Notes: generated from the sequence alone by a model not told the origin. A DNA stretch of 64,000 bases from Pectobacterium araliae (GCF_037076465.1 NZ_AP028908.1:3844001-3908000); one strand, 5' to 3'; positions 1 to 9,627 are shown, counted from the first letter of the stretch. Translations and numbers: made by a program.

Positions 1-297
1 GATCAAAATTCTGAGTACCTACGCGCCGAATTGAAATCACTAGCGGACACACTGGAAGAAGTATTAAGCACCTCCAGCGATAAATCTAAAGCAGAACTCG
101 ACAAACTGCGTAGTAAGGCAGAGAGCGCACTGAAAGAAACCCGTAGTCGCCTGAGCGATACGGGTGAGCGCATCGCATCCCACACCAAAGAAGCGGTTGA
201 ATCAGCGGATGACTATGTGCGTCAGAATCCATGGACCGGTGTCGGCATTGGTGCAGCAGTCGGCGTCGTGCTTGGCGTTCTGCTGTCTCGTCGCTAA
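1..297 (+). CDS. yqjD: YqjD/ElaB-family membrane-anchored protein, 5' end cut off
   Basis: The frame is open from base 1, so the first few codons lie outside the window; 98 codons are visible, against about 101 residues in E. coli YqjD. The visible part is a charged helical region rich in Lys and Glu, followed by the family's C-terminal glycine-rich membrane anchor (ENPWTG-like motif as QNPWTG, then GVGIGAAVGVVLGVLLSRR). Members sit in the inner membrane by this tail and associate with ribosomes in stationary phase (family knowledge). yqjE follows after 14 bases and yqjK overlaps yqjE, as in E. coli, so this is the conserved yqjDEK operon. Confidence 0.93.
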   Translation, partial: DQNSEYLRAELKSLADTLEEVLSTSSDKSKAELDKLRSKAESALKETRSRLSDTGERIASHTKEAVESADDYVRQNPWTGVGIGAAVGVVLGVLLSRR

Positions 298-311
298 TTT
301 AGCGGATTGCT

Positions 312-707
312 ATGACGGATAAATCACAACAAGGCCCCGCAAGCGGGGTCATGGCTTCTGCTCAGCGCATCATCTCCATTATTGTCAGCATGGTGGAAAG
401 CCGCGTCCGATTGGCTGTAATTGAATTAGAGGAAGAGAAAGCCAATCTAATTCAGTTGCTGATCATGGTCGGCTTGACGCTGCTTTTTGCCACTTTTGGC
501 ATTATGAGCCTGATTGCGCTGATCATCTGGGGCATCGACCCACAATATCGTCTCTTTGCGTTGGGATGTATTACCGCCACATTGCTTGGGCTGGCGCTGA
601 TAGGCGGCATATGGACACTCCTAAAAGTACGTCGTTCTACCTTGCTCAAAGCAACGCGTAAGGAGCTGGCGACCGACAGATCGCTGTTGGAGGAAGAGAC
701 CAAGTGA
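312..707 (+). CDS. yqjE: YqjE-family inner membrane protein (phage holin superfamily III)
   Basis: The product has 131 residues, close to the E. coli length. After a soluble N-terminus of about 45 residues there are two hydrophobic helices (about residues 50-75 and 82-105) joined by a short polar turn, then a basic C-terminal tail. The function is unknown; the family is grouped with holin-like proteins by topology only. It is the middle gene of yqjDEK, with its stop codon overlapping the GTG start of yqjK, which indicates translational coupling. The ATG at 312 has weak upstream Shine-Dalgarno character (TTTAGCGGATTGCT), but it is the only start consistent with the family N-terminus. Confidence 0.9.
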   Translation: MTDKSQQGPASGVMASAQRIISIIVSMVESRVRLAVIELEEEKANLIQLLIMVGLTLLFATFGIMSLIALIIWGIDPQYRLFALGCITATLLGLALIGGIWTLLKVRRSTLLKATRKELATDRSLLEEETK

Positions 708-994
708 ATCAGCACCAACAGCGAGACAGAGAAAAAGCCCAGCTACTGCGCCAGATACAACAGCAGCGGCTGGATTTATCGGCAGGTAAGAAGCACTGGC
801 TGAATACCACAGCCCGTTACGATCGCGGCTGGCAAAGCCTGATGCAGTGGCGTAAATACTGGATCGTAGGTTCCAGCCTCGTGGCACTCTATGGTGTGCG
901 CCATCCCAGCCGCATGATTCGCTGGGGACGCCGCCTCGTCGGGCTTTGGGGGACATTCCGACTCGTACGCAAAACATTTGACCAACGCCCGTAA
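704..994 (+). CDS. yqjK: YqjK-like protein
   Basis: A 96-residue protein with a GTG start at 704 that overlaps the yqjE stop by four bases (GTGA). It is rich in Arg, Gln and Trp. A basic N-terminal half is followed by one weak hydrophobic segment near residues 50-62 (YWIVGSSLVALYG) and a basic tail. Length and order match YqjK, the third member of yqjDEK. No enzymatic motif is visible. It probably forms a small inner-membrane-associated unit with YqjD and YqjE; that is inferred from conserved order, not shown by the sequence. Confidence 0.86.
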   Translation: MNQHQQRDREKAQLLRQIQQQRLDLSAGKKHWLNTTARYDRGWQSLMQWRKYWIVGSSLVALYGVRHPSRMIRWGRRLVGLWGTFRLVRKTFDQRP

Positions 995-1265
995 CGCTCT
1001 CTGTTTCATCGATTATTTGCCTTCCCTATTAGACACTTCTCATCTCACTTTTTGCCTAACGCGCTCACGTTTTTACAGCGCGTTCTTGCCTAATTAACTG
1101 AACATCAATTTTTCTGAAATAAAGCAACAATTATACTCGCTGGCAGCGCAAATCATCTCTCTATACTATCTGCCCATAACCTGATGGCGGGCAACGTTTT
1201 CAGATAACACCTGCTACAACAAACACAATAGGGTCGTATAGCCCACAACAAAATCAATTGGAGAG

Positions 1266-1664
1266 ATGATGAAAAATTTAGAAAGCACTGCACTGCTGGT
1301 TGCTCGTATCTTAATGCCGATTCTGTTTATCGTTGCAGGTTACGGTAAGCTGGGTGATGCCTATGCAGGCACACAACAATACATGCAGGCGATGGGCGTA
1401 CCGACCTTCCTGCTGCCGCTGACCATTCTGCTGGAACTGGGTGGTGGTTTGGCGGTTCTGTTCGGGCTGCTGACGCGTACTGTCGCGCTGGCCACTGCGG
1501 GCTTTACACTGCTGACTGCACTGCTTTTCCACTCTAACTTTGCGGAAGGCATGAACCAACTGATGTTCATGAAAAACCTGACCATCGCTGGTGGTTACCT
1601 CCTGCTGGCTGTCACTGGCCCAGGCGCATTCAGCATCGACCGCCTGCTGGGCAAAAAGTGGTAA
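1266..1664 (+). CDS. yqjF: DoxX-family membrane protein YqjF
   Basis: A 132-residue protein with four predicted membrane helices, typical of the DoxX family (quinone- or thiol-linked redox membrane proteins). Conserved stretches include LMPILFIVAGYGKL near the N-terminus, LLELGGGLAVLFG in the second helix and FHSNFAEG in the loop before helix four. The ATG at 1266 follows GGAGAG directly; a second ATG at 1269 is possible. The following hairpin at 1715 and then yqjG match the E. coli pairing of yqjF with the glutathionyl-hydroquinone reductase, and both are linked in the literature to the YhaJ regulator encoded just downstream. A role in aromatic or quinone stress is therefore likely. Confidence 0.93.
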   Translation: MMKNLESTALLVARILMPILFIVAGYGKLGDAYAGTQQYMQAMGVPTFLLPLTILLELGGGLAVLFGLLTRTVALATAGFTLLTALLFHSNFAEGMNQLMFMKNLTIAGGYLLLAVTGPGAFSIDRLLGKKW

Positions 1665-1714
1665 GGCGAACCTTTTCCGGTTTGTACTACACTTAATCAT
1701 CAAATAATGAATGA

Positions 1715-1749
1715 GACGGCAAGCACACAAAGCTTGCCGTCGTTTTATC
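1715..1749 (+). terminator. Rho-independent terminator or attenuator between yqjF and yqjG
   Basis: A perfect 10-bp stem, GACGGCAAGC / GCTTGCCGTC, with a 7-base loop is followed by GTTTTATC. It lies after the yqjF stop and before the yqjG ribosome-binding site, so it either ends yqjF transcripts or lowers readthrough into yqjG. Confidence 0.8.
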
Positions 1750-1768
1750 ATCACTCACGGGAGGATTT

Positions 1769-2764
1769 ATGGGACAACTGGTTGACGGCGTATGGCACGA
1801 TACCTGGTATGAAACCAAATCTACCGGCGGTCACTTTAAACGTTCAGAATCTGTATTCCGTAATTGGGTAACGCCTGATGGCTCTCCCGGCCTCACTGGC
1901 AAAGGCGGCTTTCCCGCTCAGTCTGGCCGTTATCACTTGTATGTTTCACTCGCCTGTCCGTGGGCACATCGCACACTATTAATGCGACAGTTGAAAGGGT
2001 TAGCAGATCACATCGCCGTTTCGGTGGTTCATCCGCTCATGCTCGATCATGGCTGGACGTTCGGTACCGATTTTGAGGCCACGACGGGTGACTCGCTCTA
2101 TCAACACGAATTTCTCTACCAACTCTACCTTCATGCCAAACCAGACTACAGCGGTCGTGTGACGGTTCCCGTCCTGTGGGACACCGAGCAACACACGATC
2201 GTCAGTAACGAATCTGCCGATATCATCCGTATGCTGAACCGCGCTTTTGATGGTGTGGGCGCAACAGCCGGAGATTACTACCCAGAAGCGCGACGAGATC
2301 AGATTGATGAATTGAATGGCTGGATTTACGACAAGATCAACAACGGTGTTTACAAAGCGGGTTTTGCGACAAGCCAATCAGCCTATGATGAATCCGCCAC
2401 GACCGTTTTCGCCGCGCTCTCCGATCTGGAAGCCATTCTGGCAAAACAGCGTTATCTGACTGGCGAACAGTTAACCGAGGCCGATCTGCGGCTGTGGACA
2501 ACGTTGATCCGTTTCGATCCGGTCTATCACACGCATTTTAAATGCGATAAATATCGCCTGAGCGATTATCCGAATCTGTTCGGCTTTCTGCGTGATATTT
2601 ATCAGATGCCCGGCATCGCCGATACCGTCGATATGGCGCACATTCGCCACCACTACTATCGCAGCCACAGTACGATTAATCCGCACGGTGTGATTTCTCT
2701 GGGTCCAGAGCAAGATTTAAACCAGCCTCATCAGCGTGATAAGACGTTTGTCGATTTACGCTAA
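1769..2764 (+). CDS. yqjG: Glutathionyl-hydroquinone reductase YqjG (Xi-class GST)
   Basis: A 331-residue cytosolic enzyme of the Xi-class glutathione transferases, which reduce glutathionyl-hydroquinones to free hydroquinones using glutathione. The N-terminal thioredoxin-fold domain has the family CPWAHR motif with catalytic Cys63. The all-helical C-terminal domain (about residues 170-290) includes YLTGEQLTEADLRLW, the usual GST N-capping region. The length equals the E. coli protein within a few residues. The start ATG is preceded by GGGAGGA at proper spacing. It lies downstream of yqjF and convergent with yhaJ, whose E. coli homologue is reported to regulate this pair. Confidence 0.96.
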   Translation: MGQLVDGVWHDTWYETKSTGGHFKRSESVFRNWVTPDGSPGLTGKGGFPAQSGRYHLYVSLACPWAHRTLLMRQLKGLADHIAVSVVHPLMLDHGWTFGTDFEATTGDSLYQHEFLYQLYLHAKPDYSGRVTVPVLWDTEQHTIVSNESADIIRMLNRAFDGVGATAGDYYPEARRDQIDELNGWIYDKINNGVYKAGFATSQSAYDESATTVFAALSDLEAILAKQRYLTGEQLTEADLRLWTTLIRFDPVYHTHFKCDKYRLSDYPNLFGFLRDIYQMPGIADTVDMAHIRHHYYRSHSTINPHGVISLGPEQDLNQPHQRDKTFVDLR

Positions 2765-2782
2765 ACGGCAATGAATACAAAA

Positions 2783-2808
2783 GGCAAGATGTGGAACCAC
2801 ACCTTGCC
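2783..2808. terminator. Hairpin between convergent yqjG and yhaJ
   Basis: An imperfect stem, GGCAAGATGTGG / CCACACCTTGCC, with an AA loop lies between the two stop codons. There is no strong T-run, so this is a modest bidirectional terminator candidate. Confidence 0.6.
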
Positions 2809-2824
2809 GCAGAAAATGCAGAAT

Positions 2825-3733
2825 TTAGGGCTGGTTCAGCAGTTTGGGAATTTCACGCAGGAACCAGGATTTCGCTTCGCCCATGCTGTCTCGCCGCCAC
2901 GCCATAATAATCTGACTTTCCATCTGGTGTTCTGGCCCAATCACCAGTAAACGCCCTTCGGCAATATCCTGCGCGACCATCGGATACGGCATGGTTGCGA
3001 CGCCTAATCCAGCCAGCAGCGCACGCCGTTTATCATCTAGCGAACTCACCGTCAAACGCTGCTGCTTATCCAATAGTTGTACTGTCAGCACCGGGCGTTC
3101 ACGCGCGGTATCCGCCATAGCAATCCCACGATATTTCACTCGGGTCGCATCCGACAGCGGTTCAGGCTCCTGATGAATGGGATGCTCCGGGCTGGCGACA
3201 TAAACGTTATTCATCGTGTACAGCTTACGGGTATTCATTTCGGAAGAGGCACGAAAATGCATGTCCGGCGCAATCACGATATCGGCACGCCCTTGTTCAA
3301 GACGTTCCCACGCCCCTGCCAGCACTTCAGTCAGAATCGATACCTGCGTATTTGCTTTGAGCGCCAGTTTATCGATCAAGGGAAAAATTCGCTGAGTTGG
3401 AATCAGGGCTTCGGTCACAATCGTCAGGTGCGTTTCCCAACCGCGAGCCAGCGCTTCCGCATCCGTGGTGAGTTTATCTGCGGCTTCCAGCAGAATACGC
3501 CCACGTTCCAACAACATTCGTCCGACATTCGTGAATTTAGTTCGATGCCCGGAACGATCGAACAACACCACATCTAATTCTTCTTCTAGTTTCTGCATGG
3601 TATAGCTCAGTGCCGAAGGCACCCTACCCAACTCGTCTGCCGCAGCGGCAAAGCTGCCACGACGATCGATCGCATCCATCACCCTCAAGGCTTCCAGCGT
3701 CAATGCTCGTTCTCTCGCCATCTTGGTACTCAT
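2825..3733 (-). CDS. yhaJ: LysR-family transcriptional regulator YhaJ
   Basis: A LysR-type regulator of 302 residues. The N-terminal winged helix-turn-helix is complete (LRVMDAIDRRGSFAAAADEL, then a recognition helix near SALSYTMQKLEEELD). The substrate-binding domain ends in the YhaJ-characteristic tail with MAWRRDSMGEAKSW. In E. coli, YhaJ senses aromatic breakdown products and activates yqjF and the quinone-reductase neighbours, which fits its place here. The family N-terminus suggests the true start may be the internal Met at 3721 (M-A-R-E-R-A-L), four codons in; neither start has a clear Shine-Dalgarno. yhaK is divergent from a shared intergenic region of about 100 bases. Confidence 0.94.
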   Translation of the reverse strand: MSTKMARERALTLEALRVMDAIDRRGSFAAAADELGRVPSALSYTMQKLEEELDVVLFDRSGHRTKFTNVGRMLLERGRILLEAADKLTTDAEALARGWETHLTIVTEALIPTQRIFPLIDKLALKANTQVSILTEVLAGAWERLEQGRADIVIAPDMHFRASSEMNTRKLYTMNNVYVASPEHPIHQEPEPLSDATRVKYRGIAMADTARERPVLTVQLLDKQQRLTVSSLDDKRRALLAGLGVATMPYPMVAQDIAEGRLLVIGPEHQMESQIIMAWRRDSMGEAKSWFLREIPKLLNQP

Positions 3734-3833
3734 TCAGGAATTTTGAATATACTGACCAGATTAACTAGCTAACAATCCAACGTCCACACAATTACTATCG
3801 GTTTAAGAAATAATTCTCTGGGGGATAAAAATT

Positions 3834-4532
3834 ATGATCACACGAAGAGCAGCCGGGCAATGCGGCCAGGCCGATTATGGCTGGTTGCAGGCACGCTATA
3901 CCTTCTCTTTCGGTCACTATTTTGACCCCCAGTTGCTGGGTTATGCTTCTCTCCGTGTGCTCAATCAGGAAGTACTGGCACCGGGGGCATCATTCCAGCC
4001 GCGAACTTACCCACGGGTTGATATCCTGAACATTATTCTTCAGGGGGAAGCAGAATACCGTAACAGCAATGGCGGCCATATTCAGGCCAAAGCGGGCGAT
4101 GTGTTGTTGCTTGCCACTCAACCAAACGTTAGCTACAGCGAACATAATACCAACCCCAGCAAGCCGTTGACACGCCTGCAATTATGGCTGAACGCCTGCC
4201 AAACCAGAGAGAACAGCCCGCTGCAACGCATGGGACTCAATACATCACCTCATACTTTGCTTGCGTCACCGGAAGGCGAACAAGAAAGCCTGCAACTGCG
4301 TCAACAGGTCTGGATTCACCATGTCGATCTCCAGCCGAATGAACAAAGCACGATAGTGCTACAGGGAAATCAGGCCTATCTCCAGTTGATTCACGGTTCA
4401 ATGGTGGTGAAAGGCGATCAGCACAGTGAAGCATTACACTGCGGCGATGGTGCCTTCATCAAGGAAGAAAACACGTTGGCGCTACAGGCAGAATCTCCGT
4501 TGCGAGCACTGCTCATCGATCTGGTTGTGTAG
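3834..4532 (+). CDS. yhaK: Pirin-like bicupin YhaK
   Basis: A 232-residue cytosolic bicupin of the pirin family (E. coli YhaK has 233). The N-terminal cupin contains the pirin pattern RTYPRVDILNIILQGEAEY, and the C-terminal half is a second, degenerate cupin. In E. coli the protein responds to nitrosative and oxidative stress, and some pirins act as quercetinases; the actual substrate is unknown. The ATG follows GGGGGAT at good spacing. It is divergent from yhaJ, so regulation by YhaJ from the shared intergenic region is plausible. A terminator hairpin follows the stop. Confidence 0.93.
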   Translation: MITRRAAGQCGQADYGWLQARYTFSFGHYFDPQLLGYASLRVLNQEVLAPGASFQPRTYPRVDILNIILQGEAEYRNSNGGHIQAKAGDVLLLATQPNVSYSEHNTNPSKPLTRLQLWLNACQTRENSPLQRMGLNTSPHTLLASPEGEQESLQLRQQVWIHHVDLQPNEQSTIVLQGNQAYLQLIHGSMVVKGDQHSEALHCGDGAFIKEENTLALQAESPLRALLIDLVV

Positions 4533-4558
4533 TTTCTCTTCCCATCGTCTTCGCAGGA

Positions 4559-4585
4559 AAACGCCACTCGCTCGGCGTTTTTATT
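4559..4585 (+). terminator. Rho-independent terminator after yhaK
   Basis: The stem AAACGCC / GGCGTTT with an 8-base loop is followed by TTTTTATT, immediately downstream of yhaK and upstream of zur. Confidence 0.8.
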
Positions 4586-4637
4586 CAGCCGTGGTAAGAT
4601 ATCCGTCTTGTTCCTCAATGTGTCAGGTGATATGACA

Positions 4638-5147
4638 ATGGATTCAACCAAACAGGACAAACTTCTTGCCCAGGCTGAACAGATTTGTCAGCAGCGCGCT
4701 GTGCGTCTAACACCACAGCGGTTGGAGGTTCTACGCCTCATGGCACAACAAACGGGTGCGATCAGCGCTTATGACCTGCTGGATCTTCTGCGACTCACTG
4801 AACCTCAGGCCAAACCGCCTACGGTGTATCGCGCACTGGACTTTCTGCTGGAACAGGGCTTTATTCATCGCGTTGAATCAAACAACAGCTACGTGTTGTG
4901 CCACCATATAGAAGACCACAGCCATACGTCTGCCCTTTTCATCTGCGACCGCTGTCGGCAAGTCACTGAACGCCAAACCGAAGGTGTAGAAGAAACGCTA
5001 CGCAGTCTGGCGCAGCAGTCAGGATTTACACTGCGTCACAGCGTGGTGGAAGCACATGGGTTGTGTGGTGACTGTCAGGAAGTAGCATCATGCAAACAGC
5101 CGGATCATTGCGATCACGACCATACGGTCCCAATTAAAAAACGATAG
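4638..5147 (+). CDS. zur: Zinc uptake regulator Zur (Fur family)
   Basis: A 169-residue Fur-family repressor that senses zinc and represses zinc uptake genes. The DNA-binding domain has the conserved VRLTPQRLEVLRLM and PPTVYRALDFLLEQGF segments. Metal-site residues include Cys in CHHIEDHSH, the CDRC pair, and the GLCGDC pair near the C-terminus, followed by a His-rich end (DHCDHDH). I chose ATG 4638 because AGGTGA ends 7 bases upstream and the N-terminus then aligns residue by residue with E. coli Zur. ATG 4632 and an upstream TTG are in frame but less likely. A hairpin overlapping the stop separates it from convergent yjbJ. Confidence 0.95.
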   Translation: MDSTKQDKLLAQAEQICQQRAVRLTPQRLEVLRLMAQQTGAISAYDLLDLLRLTEPQAKPPTVYRALDFLLEQGFIHRVESNNSYVLCHHIEDHSHTSALFICDRCRQVTERQTEGVEETLRSLAQQSGFTLRHSVVEAHGLCGDCQEVASCKQPDHCDHDHTVPIKKR

Positions 5148-5162
5148 CCCCGAAGGCTATCG
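5142..5162. terminator. Bidirectional terminator between zur and yjbJ
   Basis: A perfect 8-bp stem, CGATAGCC / GGCTATCG, with a 5-base loop is flanked by A5 on the left and TCTCTTTC on the right. It overlaps the zur stop codon and serves both convergent genes. Confidence 0.8.
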
Positions 5163-5191
5163 TCTCTTTCAGCGAAGAAGCATCACGTCCA

Positions 5192-5401
5192 CTACCAGTG
5201 ATATTTGTGGTGCTCTTCCCAGAGTTTCACTTCTTTCTCTGCCGCTTCTTTTGCGTACCCGTAACGCTCTTGGATTCTCCCCACAAGTTGGTCACGTTTA
5301 CCTTCGATGACCGTCAGATCGTCATCCGTTAATTTGCCCCATTGCTCTTTCGCTTTACCTTTAAACTGTTTCCAGTTACCGCTGGCTTGGTCTTTATTCA
5401 T
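5192..5401 (-). CDS. yjbJ: CsbD-family stress protein YjbJ
   Basis: A 69-residue protein identical in length to E. coli YjbJ. It contains the CsbD-family pattern NWKQFKGKAKEQWGKLTDDD, followed by EGKRDQLVGRIQERYGYAKE. These small, highly charged proteins are abundant in stationary phase and osmotic stress; their molecular function is unknown. The ATG follows AGGGAG in the upstream reverse complement (agggagattctt). It converges with zur over a shared hairpin. Confidence 0.95.
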   Translation of the reverse strand: MNKDQASGNWKQFKGKAKEQWGKLTDDDLTVIEGKRDQLVGRIQERYGYAKEAAEKEVKLWEEHHKYHW

Positions 5402-5651
5402 AAGAATCTCCCTACCTTAGGTGAATTGCGCATAAAAAATCGTGACTACCGACTTATGCGTCAGTTTCAGATAAATAGATTTATTCAATAAGCAGCATCA
5501 TAGCTATGTGAACCATGACGGTGCTCTTCGCCACTGTCTGCCTTGATTACCGGGTTATCTACATGTGATGGCTAATGATCAATCGACAAACGAGCAATCA
5601 AGATAAAAATGCTCACCTTGATAAAAATTATAGCCGAATATTTCACTCAAC

Positions 5652-5792
5652 ATGAAAAACAAAGAATCTGTGACTAAAGCAGGCGTTGGGAAAGAGAAAA
5701 TCACTGCAAAAAACAGTGAAGAAACAGAGGGTAATGAGGATCGTAGAAAACGCGCGCGAAATGTAACTAAATATATGCAACGAGCAGATTAA
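5652..5792 (+). CDS. Possible small charged protein (46 residues)
   Basis: This ATG-initiated frame lies in the 461-base gap between yjbJ and lexA. It encodes a Lys/Glu-rich peptide beginning MKNKESVTKAG and ending TKYMQRAD. No Shine-Dalgarno is visible, and an overlapping antisense frame of similar size exists, so coding status is uncertain. Sequence conservation in related genomes would be needed to accept it. The rest of the gap (5402-5640) shows no feature I can support. Confidence 0.25.
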   Translation: MKNKESVTKAGVGKEKITAKNSEETEGNEDRRKRARNVTKYMQRAD

Positions 5793-5862
5793 CACGCTAA
5801 ACGATGAATACAGAACATGATGCACTGACCCAGACAGACGAGCAGTGCATCTCTGTGAACGG

Positions 5863-6471
5863 TTAGCTCCAATCGCTGTTACGAATCACGCCAACCGCTA
5901 AACCTTCTATCGAAAAGCTTTGCTGACGTAGATCGACAATAATAGGGGCAAACTCTTCATTTTCAGCGAGGAGGTGCACTGTATTGCCCTGCTTCTTCAG
6001 GCGCTTCACCGTCACTTCATCGTCGATACGCGCCACCACAATCTGACCGTTGCGCACATCTTCGGTTTTATGTACGGCCAGCAAATCGCCATCCATAATA
6101 CCAATGTTTTTCATCGACATCCCACTCACCCGCAGCAAGAAATCAGCGCTGGGTTTGAACATCGCAGGGTCAACCTGATAGTGACATTCGATATGTTCCT
6201 GCGCCAGCAGCGGTTCACCTGCGGCCACGCGCCCCACCAGAGGAATCCCCGTCTCTTCTTCCATCAGCAGACGAATACCACGAGAAGCGCCCGAGACAAT
6301 TTCAATCACGCCTTTACGCGCCAGCGCTTTCAGATGTTCTTCAGCCGCATTGGGAGAGCGGAACCCCAATTGTTGGGCAATTTCCGCCCGTGTTGGCGGC
6401 ATTCCGGTTTGCGCAATATGATCGCGGATCAGGTCATAAACCTGCTGCTGCCTTGCTGTTAATACTTTCAT
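5863..6471 (-). CDS. lexA: LexA repressor
   Basis: LexA is the SOS-regulon repressor that self-cleaves when stimulated by RecA filaments. The product is 202 residues, the same as E. coli. The N-terminal winged helix (residues 1-70) is followed by the Ala84-Gly85 cleavage site in [10 protein letters not shown], catalytic Ser119 in SGMSM, and Lys156 in EVTVKRL. The frame extends 18 codons upstream to 6525, but the start at 6471 follows GGGGGCGG and gives the canonical [10 protein letters not shown]-terminus; the longer form would read through the operators. Two SOS boxes lie just upstream, so it is autoregulated. Confidence 0.97.
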   Translation of the reverse strand: MKVLTARQQQVYDLIRDHIAQTGMPPTRAEIAQQLGFRSPNAAEEHLKALARKGVIEIVSGASRGIRLLMEEETGIPLVGRVAAGEPLLAQEHIECHYQVDPAMFKPSADFLLRVSGMSMKNIGIMDGDLLAVHKTEDVRNGQIVVARIDDEVTVKRLKKQGNTVHLLAENEEFAPIIVDLRQQSFSIEGLAVGVIRNSDWS

Positions 6472-6479
6472 TCCGCCCC

Positions 6480-6516
6480 CTGGTTGTTTATACAGTCTTG
6501 CTGTGAGTATATACAG
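6480..6516 (-). promoter_or_regulatory. Two SOS boxes (LexA operators) of lexA
   Basis: Read on the minus strand, the distal box is CTGTATATACTCACAG (6501-6516) and the proximal box is CTGTATAAACAACCAG (6480-6495). Both keep the CTGT...CAG half-sites and the arrangement known from E. coli lexA. Confidence 0.93.
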
Positions 6517-6581
6517 GTAAGGCACAATTGGGAATGAAGATATCGGTAAAGCCCCTGACTTTTACTCATTTATGCGTGCCG

Positions 6582-6947
6582 TCAGGCAAAATGTTGCCAG
6601 AGGATACTGCCCCACACAACAACGGCTAACAAGATAGCCACAAAGACAGCGGCCGACCCAATATCTTTCGCCCGACCAGATAATTCGTGATGTTCGAGGC
6701 CAATGCGATCGACAACCGCTTCAATGGCGCTATTAGCCAACTCAAACAGCATAATCAATACCACAGACCCGATCAGCAGCAGTTTTTCGACCAGCGTAAC
6801 TGGCAGTAAACACGCGATAATGACGCCGACCAGGGTCAGTATCGTCTCCTGACGAAATGCCGCCTCATGCTGCCACGCCTGCTTCAGCCCCTTAAAGGAA
6901 TAACCGGTTGCCTTAATAATCCGGGTCACCCCCGTTGCTTTATTCAT
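6582..6947 (-). CDS. dgkA: Diacylglycerol kinase DgkA
   Basis: A 121-residue trimeric inner-membrane kinase that phosphorylates diacylglycerol from membrane-derived oligosaccharide turnover to phosphatidic acid. There are three membrane helices. The catalytic region includes the conserved Glu in AAFRQE near residue 30 and the signature [15 protein letters not shown]. The start ATG follows GGAGGATAA. It is divergent from plsB, which makes lysophosphatidic acid, so the two genes feed the same phospholipid pathway from opposite ends of a short intergenic region. Confidence 0.97.
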   Translation of the reverse strand: MNKATGVTRIIKATGYSFKGLKQAWQHEAAFRQETILTLVGVIIACLLPVTLVEKLLLIGSVVLIMLFELANSAIEAVVDRIGLEHHELSGRAKDIGSAAVFVAILLAVVVWGSILWQHFA

Positions 6948-7074
6948 TTATCCTCCGCTATTTATGCAAAATAGTTCGCATTTTAACGCACCTACGTTGT
7001 CTCATCACCACAGATCTCCGGCGCAGTTTCTGGTATCCTTGCGGCGCATTGCTAACAAGAGGCTCCACGTTGTT

Positions 7075-9525
7075 ATGTCAGGTTGGCGTAAAATTTACTA
7101 TAAATTATTGAATCTACCACTGAAATTGCTGGTAAAAAGCAAAGTTATTCCCGCAGATCCAGTGGTCGAGTTGGGGTTAGATCCCTCACGTCCTATACTC
7201 TATGTTCTGCCTTATAACTCTCAGGCGGATCTCTTGACGCTACGTGCGAAATGCTTGGCATTGGGGCTATCCGATCCTTCGTTATCGTTCGAATTCAATG
7301 GCGTCGAACTTCCTAGCCACGTCTTTATTAATGACGGGCCGCGCGTCTTCCGCTATTACGTTCCCAAGCAGAAATCCGTCAAACTGTTCCACGACTATCT
7401 GGACCTGCATCGTGCCAATCCAGATTTAGACGTACAGATGGTGCCGGTTTCCGTGATGTTTGGGCGCTCCCCGGGTCGGGAAGGCCACTCTCAGGCCGCA
7501 CCACACCTGAGATTGCTCAACGGTATAGAGAAATTCTTCGCCGTCCTGTGGCTAGGTCGCGACAGCTTTGTCCGCTTCTCCAGCCCGGTGTCGCTGCGCT
7601 ATATGGCGACCGAGCACGGCACTGACAAAACCATAGCCCACAAACTGGCGCGTGTCGCACGTATGCATTTCTCCCGCCAGCGTTTGGCGGCAGTTGGGCC
7701 ACGCTTGCCGGTGCGTCAGGAACTATTTAACAAGCTGCTGGACTCCAAAGCGATCAAGAAAGCCGTAGACGATGAGGCACGCAGTAAGAAGATTTCCCAC
7801 GAGAAAGCGCAGCAAAATGCCATCGAGCTGATGGAAGAAATCGCTGCCGACTTCTCCTACGAAGCGGTGCGTCTGTCAGATCGCGTCTTGAGTTGGACGT
7901 GGAACCGTCTTTATCAGGGGATTAACGTCCATAACGCCGAACGCGTGCGGCAACTGGCGCAGGATGGTCATGGCATTGTCTATGTGCCCTGCCACCGCAG
8001 CCATATGGATTACCTGCTGCTGTCCTACGTCTTGTACCATCAGGGTTTAGTGCCGCCGCACATCGCCGCAGGTATCAATCTTAATTTCTGGCCAGCGGGA
8101 CCGATCTTCCGCCGTCTTGGTGCGTTCTTTATTCGCCGAACCTTCAAAGGTAACAAACTTTATTCCACCATTTTCCGCGAATACCTGGGCGAGCTATTTG
8201 CCCGTGGTTATTCCGTTGAATACTTCATGGAAGGCGGGCGTTCGCGCACGGGTCGTCTGTTAGAGCCGAAAACCGGTACGCTGGCGATGACCATCCAAGC
8301 CATGCTCAGAGGCGGTACACGCCCTATCACGCTGGTGCCGATTTATGTCGGTTACGAACACGTGATGGAAGTCGGTACCTATGCGAAAGAGCTACGCGGC
8401 GCGGTGAAAGAAAAAGAAGGCTTTATGCAGATGGTGCGTGGCTTACGTAAGCTGCGTAATCTGGGTCAGGGCTATGTGAACTTCGGCGAACCACTTCCGC
8501 TGACAACCTATCTGAACCAGCATGTGCCGCAATGGCGTGACGCGATTGATCCGATTGAAGCGCAACGCCCAAGCTGGCTAACGCCGACGGTGCAGGATAT
8601 CTCCATGGATATCATGGTGCGCATCAATAATGCTGCGGCAGCGAACGCAATGAACCTATGTTCCACCGCCCTGTTAGCATCGCGCCAGCGTTCTCTGACC
8701 CGCGAGCAAATGCATGAACAGCTAGATTGCTACCTGCAACTGCTGCGTCAGGTTCCTTACCACAAAGATATTACAGCGCCTAAGAAGACAGCGGATGAAC
8801 TGTTGGAACACGCGCTGGGCATGAACAAGTTTGAAGTAGAGAAGGACAGTATTGGCGACATCATCATTCTGCCGCGCGAGCAGGCCGTTCTGATGACGTA
8901 TTATCGCAATAACATCCAGCACCTGTTGGTCTTGCCGTCGCTGATCGCCAGCATCGTCATCCATCATCGTCGGATTACACTTGCCGACGTCGTGCAACAA
9001 ATCACGCTCATCTATCCACTGCTGCAAGCAGAATTGTTCTTACATTATTCCGAAGACCAATTACCAGGTGTGCTGGAAACCTTGGCTAATGAACTGATTC
9101 GACAACAGTTACTGTGTAGCCGTGACGGCGGGCTAGCCATTAATCCACCACGCATCCGTACGCTGCAACTGTTGTCAGCTGGCGTGCGCGAGACGCTGCA
9201 ACGTTATGCGATTACGCTGTCCTTGCTATGCGCAAATCCAGAAATTAACCGAGGAACGCTGGAGAAAGAAAGCCGGAATATGGCACAGCGTCTGTCTGTT
9301 CTGCACGGAATTAATGCGCCGGAGTTTTTCGATAAAGCGGTGTTCTCCACGCTGGTTGCGACGTTACGTACAGCCGGATATATCACCGACAGTGCAGAAG
9401 CGGCGCAAGGCGATATCGTGGCAATCTACAACATCCTTGGCGATCTGATCACCCCGGAAGTTAAGTTGACTATCGAAAGTGCCAGCTCATCTGCCGAAAT
9501 GGAAACAAACAGCCAGACGGTGTAA
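7075..9525 (+). CDS. plsB: Glycerol-3-phosphate acyltransferase PlsB
   Basis: An 816-residue membrane-bound enzyme that acylates glycerol-3-phosphate at position 1, the first step of phospholipid synthesis. The acyltransferase block I motif HRSHMDYLL (HX4D), the [14 protein letters not shown] segment, the block [12 protein letters not shown], and a later [12 protein letters not shown] motif are all present. The frame is open back to 6964, but the family N-terminus [19 protein letters not shown] fixes the start at 7075, with AAGAGG about 12 bases upstream. It is divergent from dgkA. Confidence 0.96.
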   Translation: MSGWRKIYYKLLNLPLKLLVKSKVIPADPVVELGLDPSRPILYVLPYNSQADLLTLRAKCLALGLSDPSLSFEFNGVELPSHVFINDGPRVFRYYVPKQKSVKLFHDYLDLHRANPDLDVQMVPVSVMFGRSPGREGHSQAAPHLRLLNGIEKFFAVLWLGRDSFVRFSSPVSLRYMATEHGTDKTIAHKLARVARMHFSRQRLAAVGPRLPVRQELFNKLLDSKAIKKAVDDEARSKKISHEKAQQNAIELMEEIAADFSYEAVRLSDRVLSWTWNRLYQGINVHNAERVRQLAQDGHGIVYVPCHRSHMDYLLLSYVLYHQGLVPPHIAAGINLNFWPAGPIFRRLGAFFIRRTFKGNKLYSTIFREYLGELFARGYSVEYFMEGGRSRTGRLLEPKTGTLAMTIQAMLRGGTRPITLVPIYVGYEHVMEVGTYAKELRGAVKEKEGFMQMVRGLRKLRNLGQGYVNFGEPLPLTTYLNQHVPQWRDAIDPIEAQRPSWLTPTVQDISMDIMVRINNAAAANAMNLCSTALLASRQRSLTREQMHEQLDCYLQLLRQVPYHKDITAPKKTADELLEHALGMNKFEVEKDSIGDIIILPREQAVLMTYYRNNIQHLLVLPSLIASIVIHHRRITLADVVQQITLIYPLLQAELFLHYSEDQLPGVLETLANELIRQQLLCSRDGGLAINPPRIRTLQLLSAGVRETLQRYAITLSLLCANPEINRGTLEKESRNMAQRLSVLHGINAPEFFDKAVFSTLVATLRTAGYITDSAEAAQGDIVAIYNILGDLITPEVKLTIESASSSAEMETNSQTV

Positions 9526-9627
9526 GAGGCAAAGCAGGAATAATAAGCCGGGGAAATGGCGGATAACATGCCGCCATCAAGCCGTGGACACGTTTAGCAT
9601 GACAAACGAACCCGACATTCCGTCATA

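Noticed and set aside
5643..5825. 60-codon minus-strand frame rich in Phe and Ser
   Set aside because: No ribosome site, poor composition, and antisense to the slightly better small plus-strand frame.
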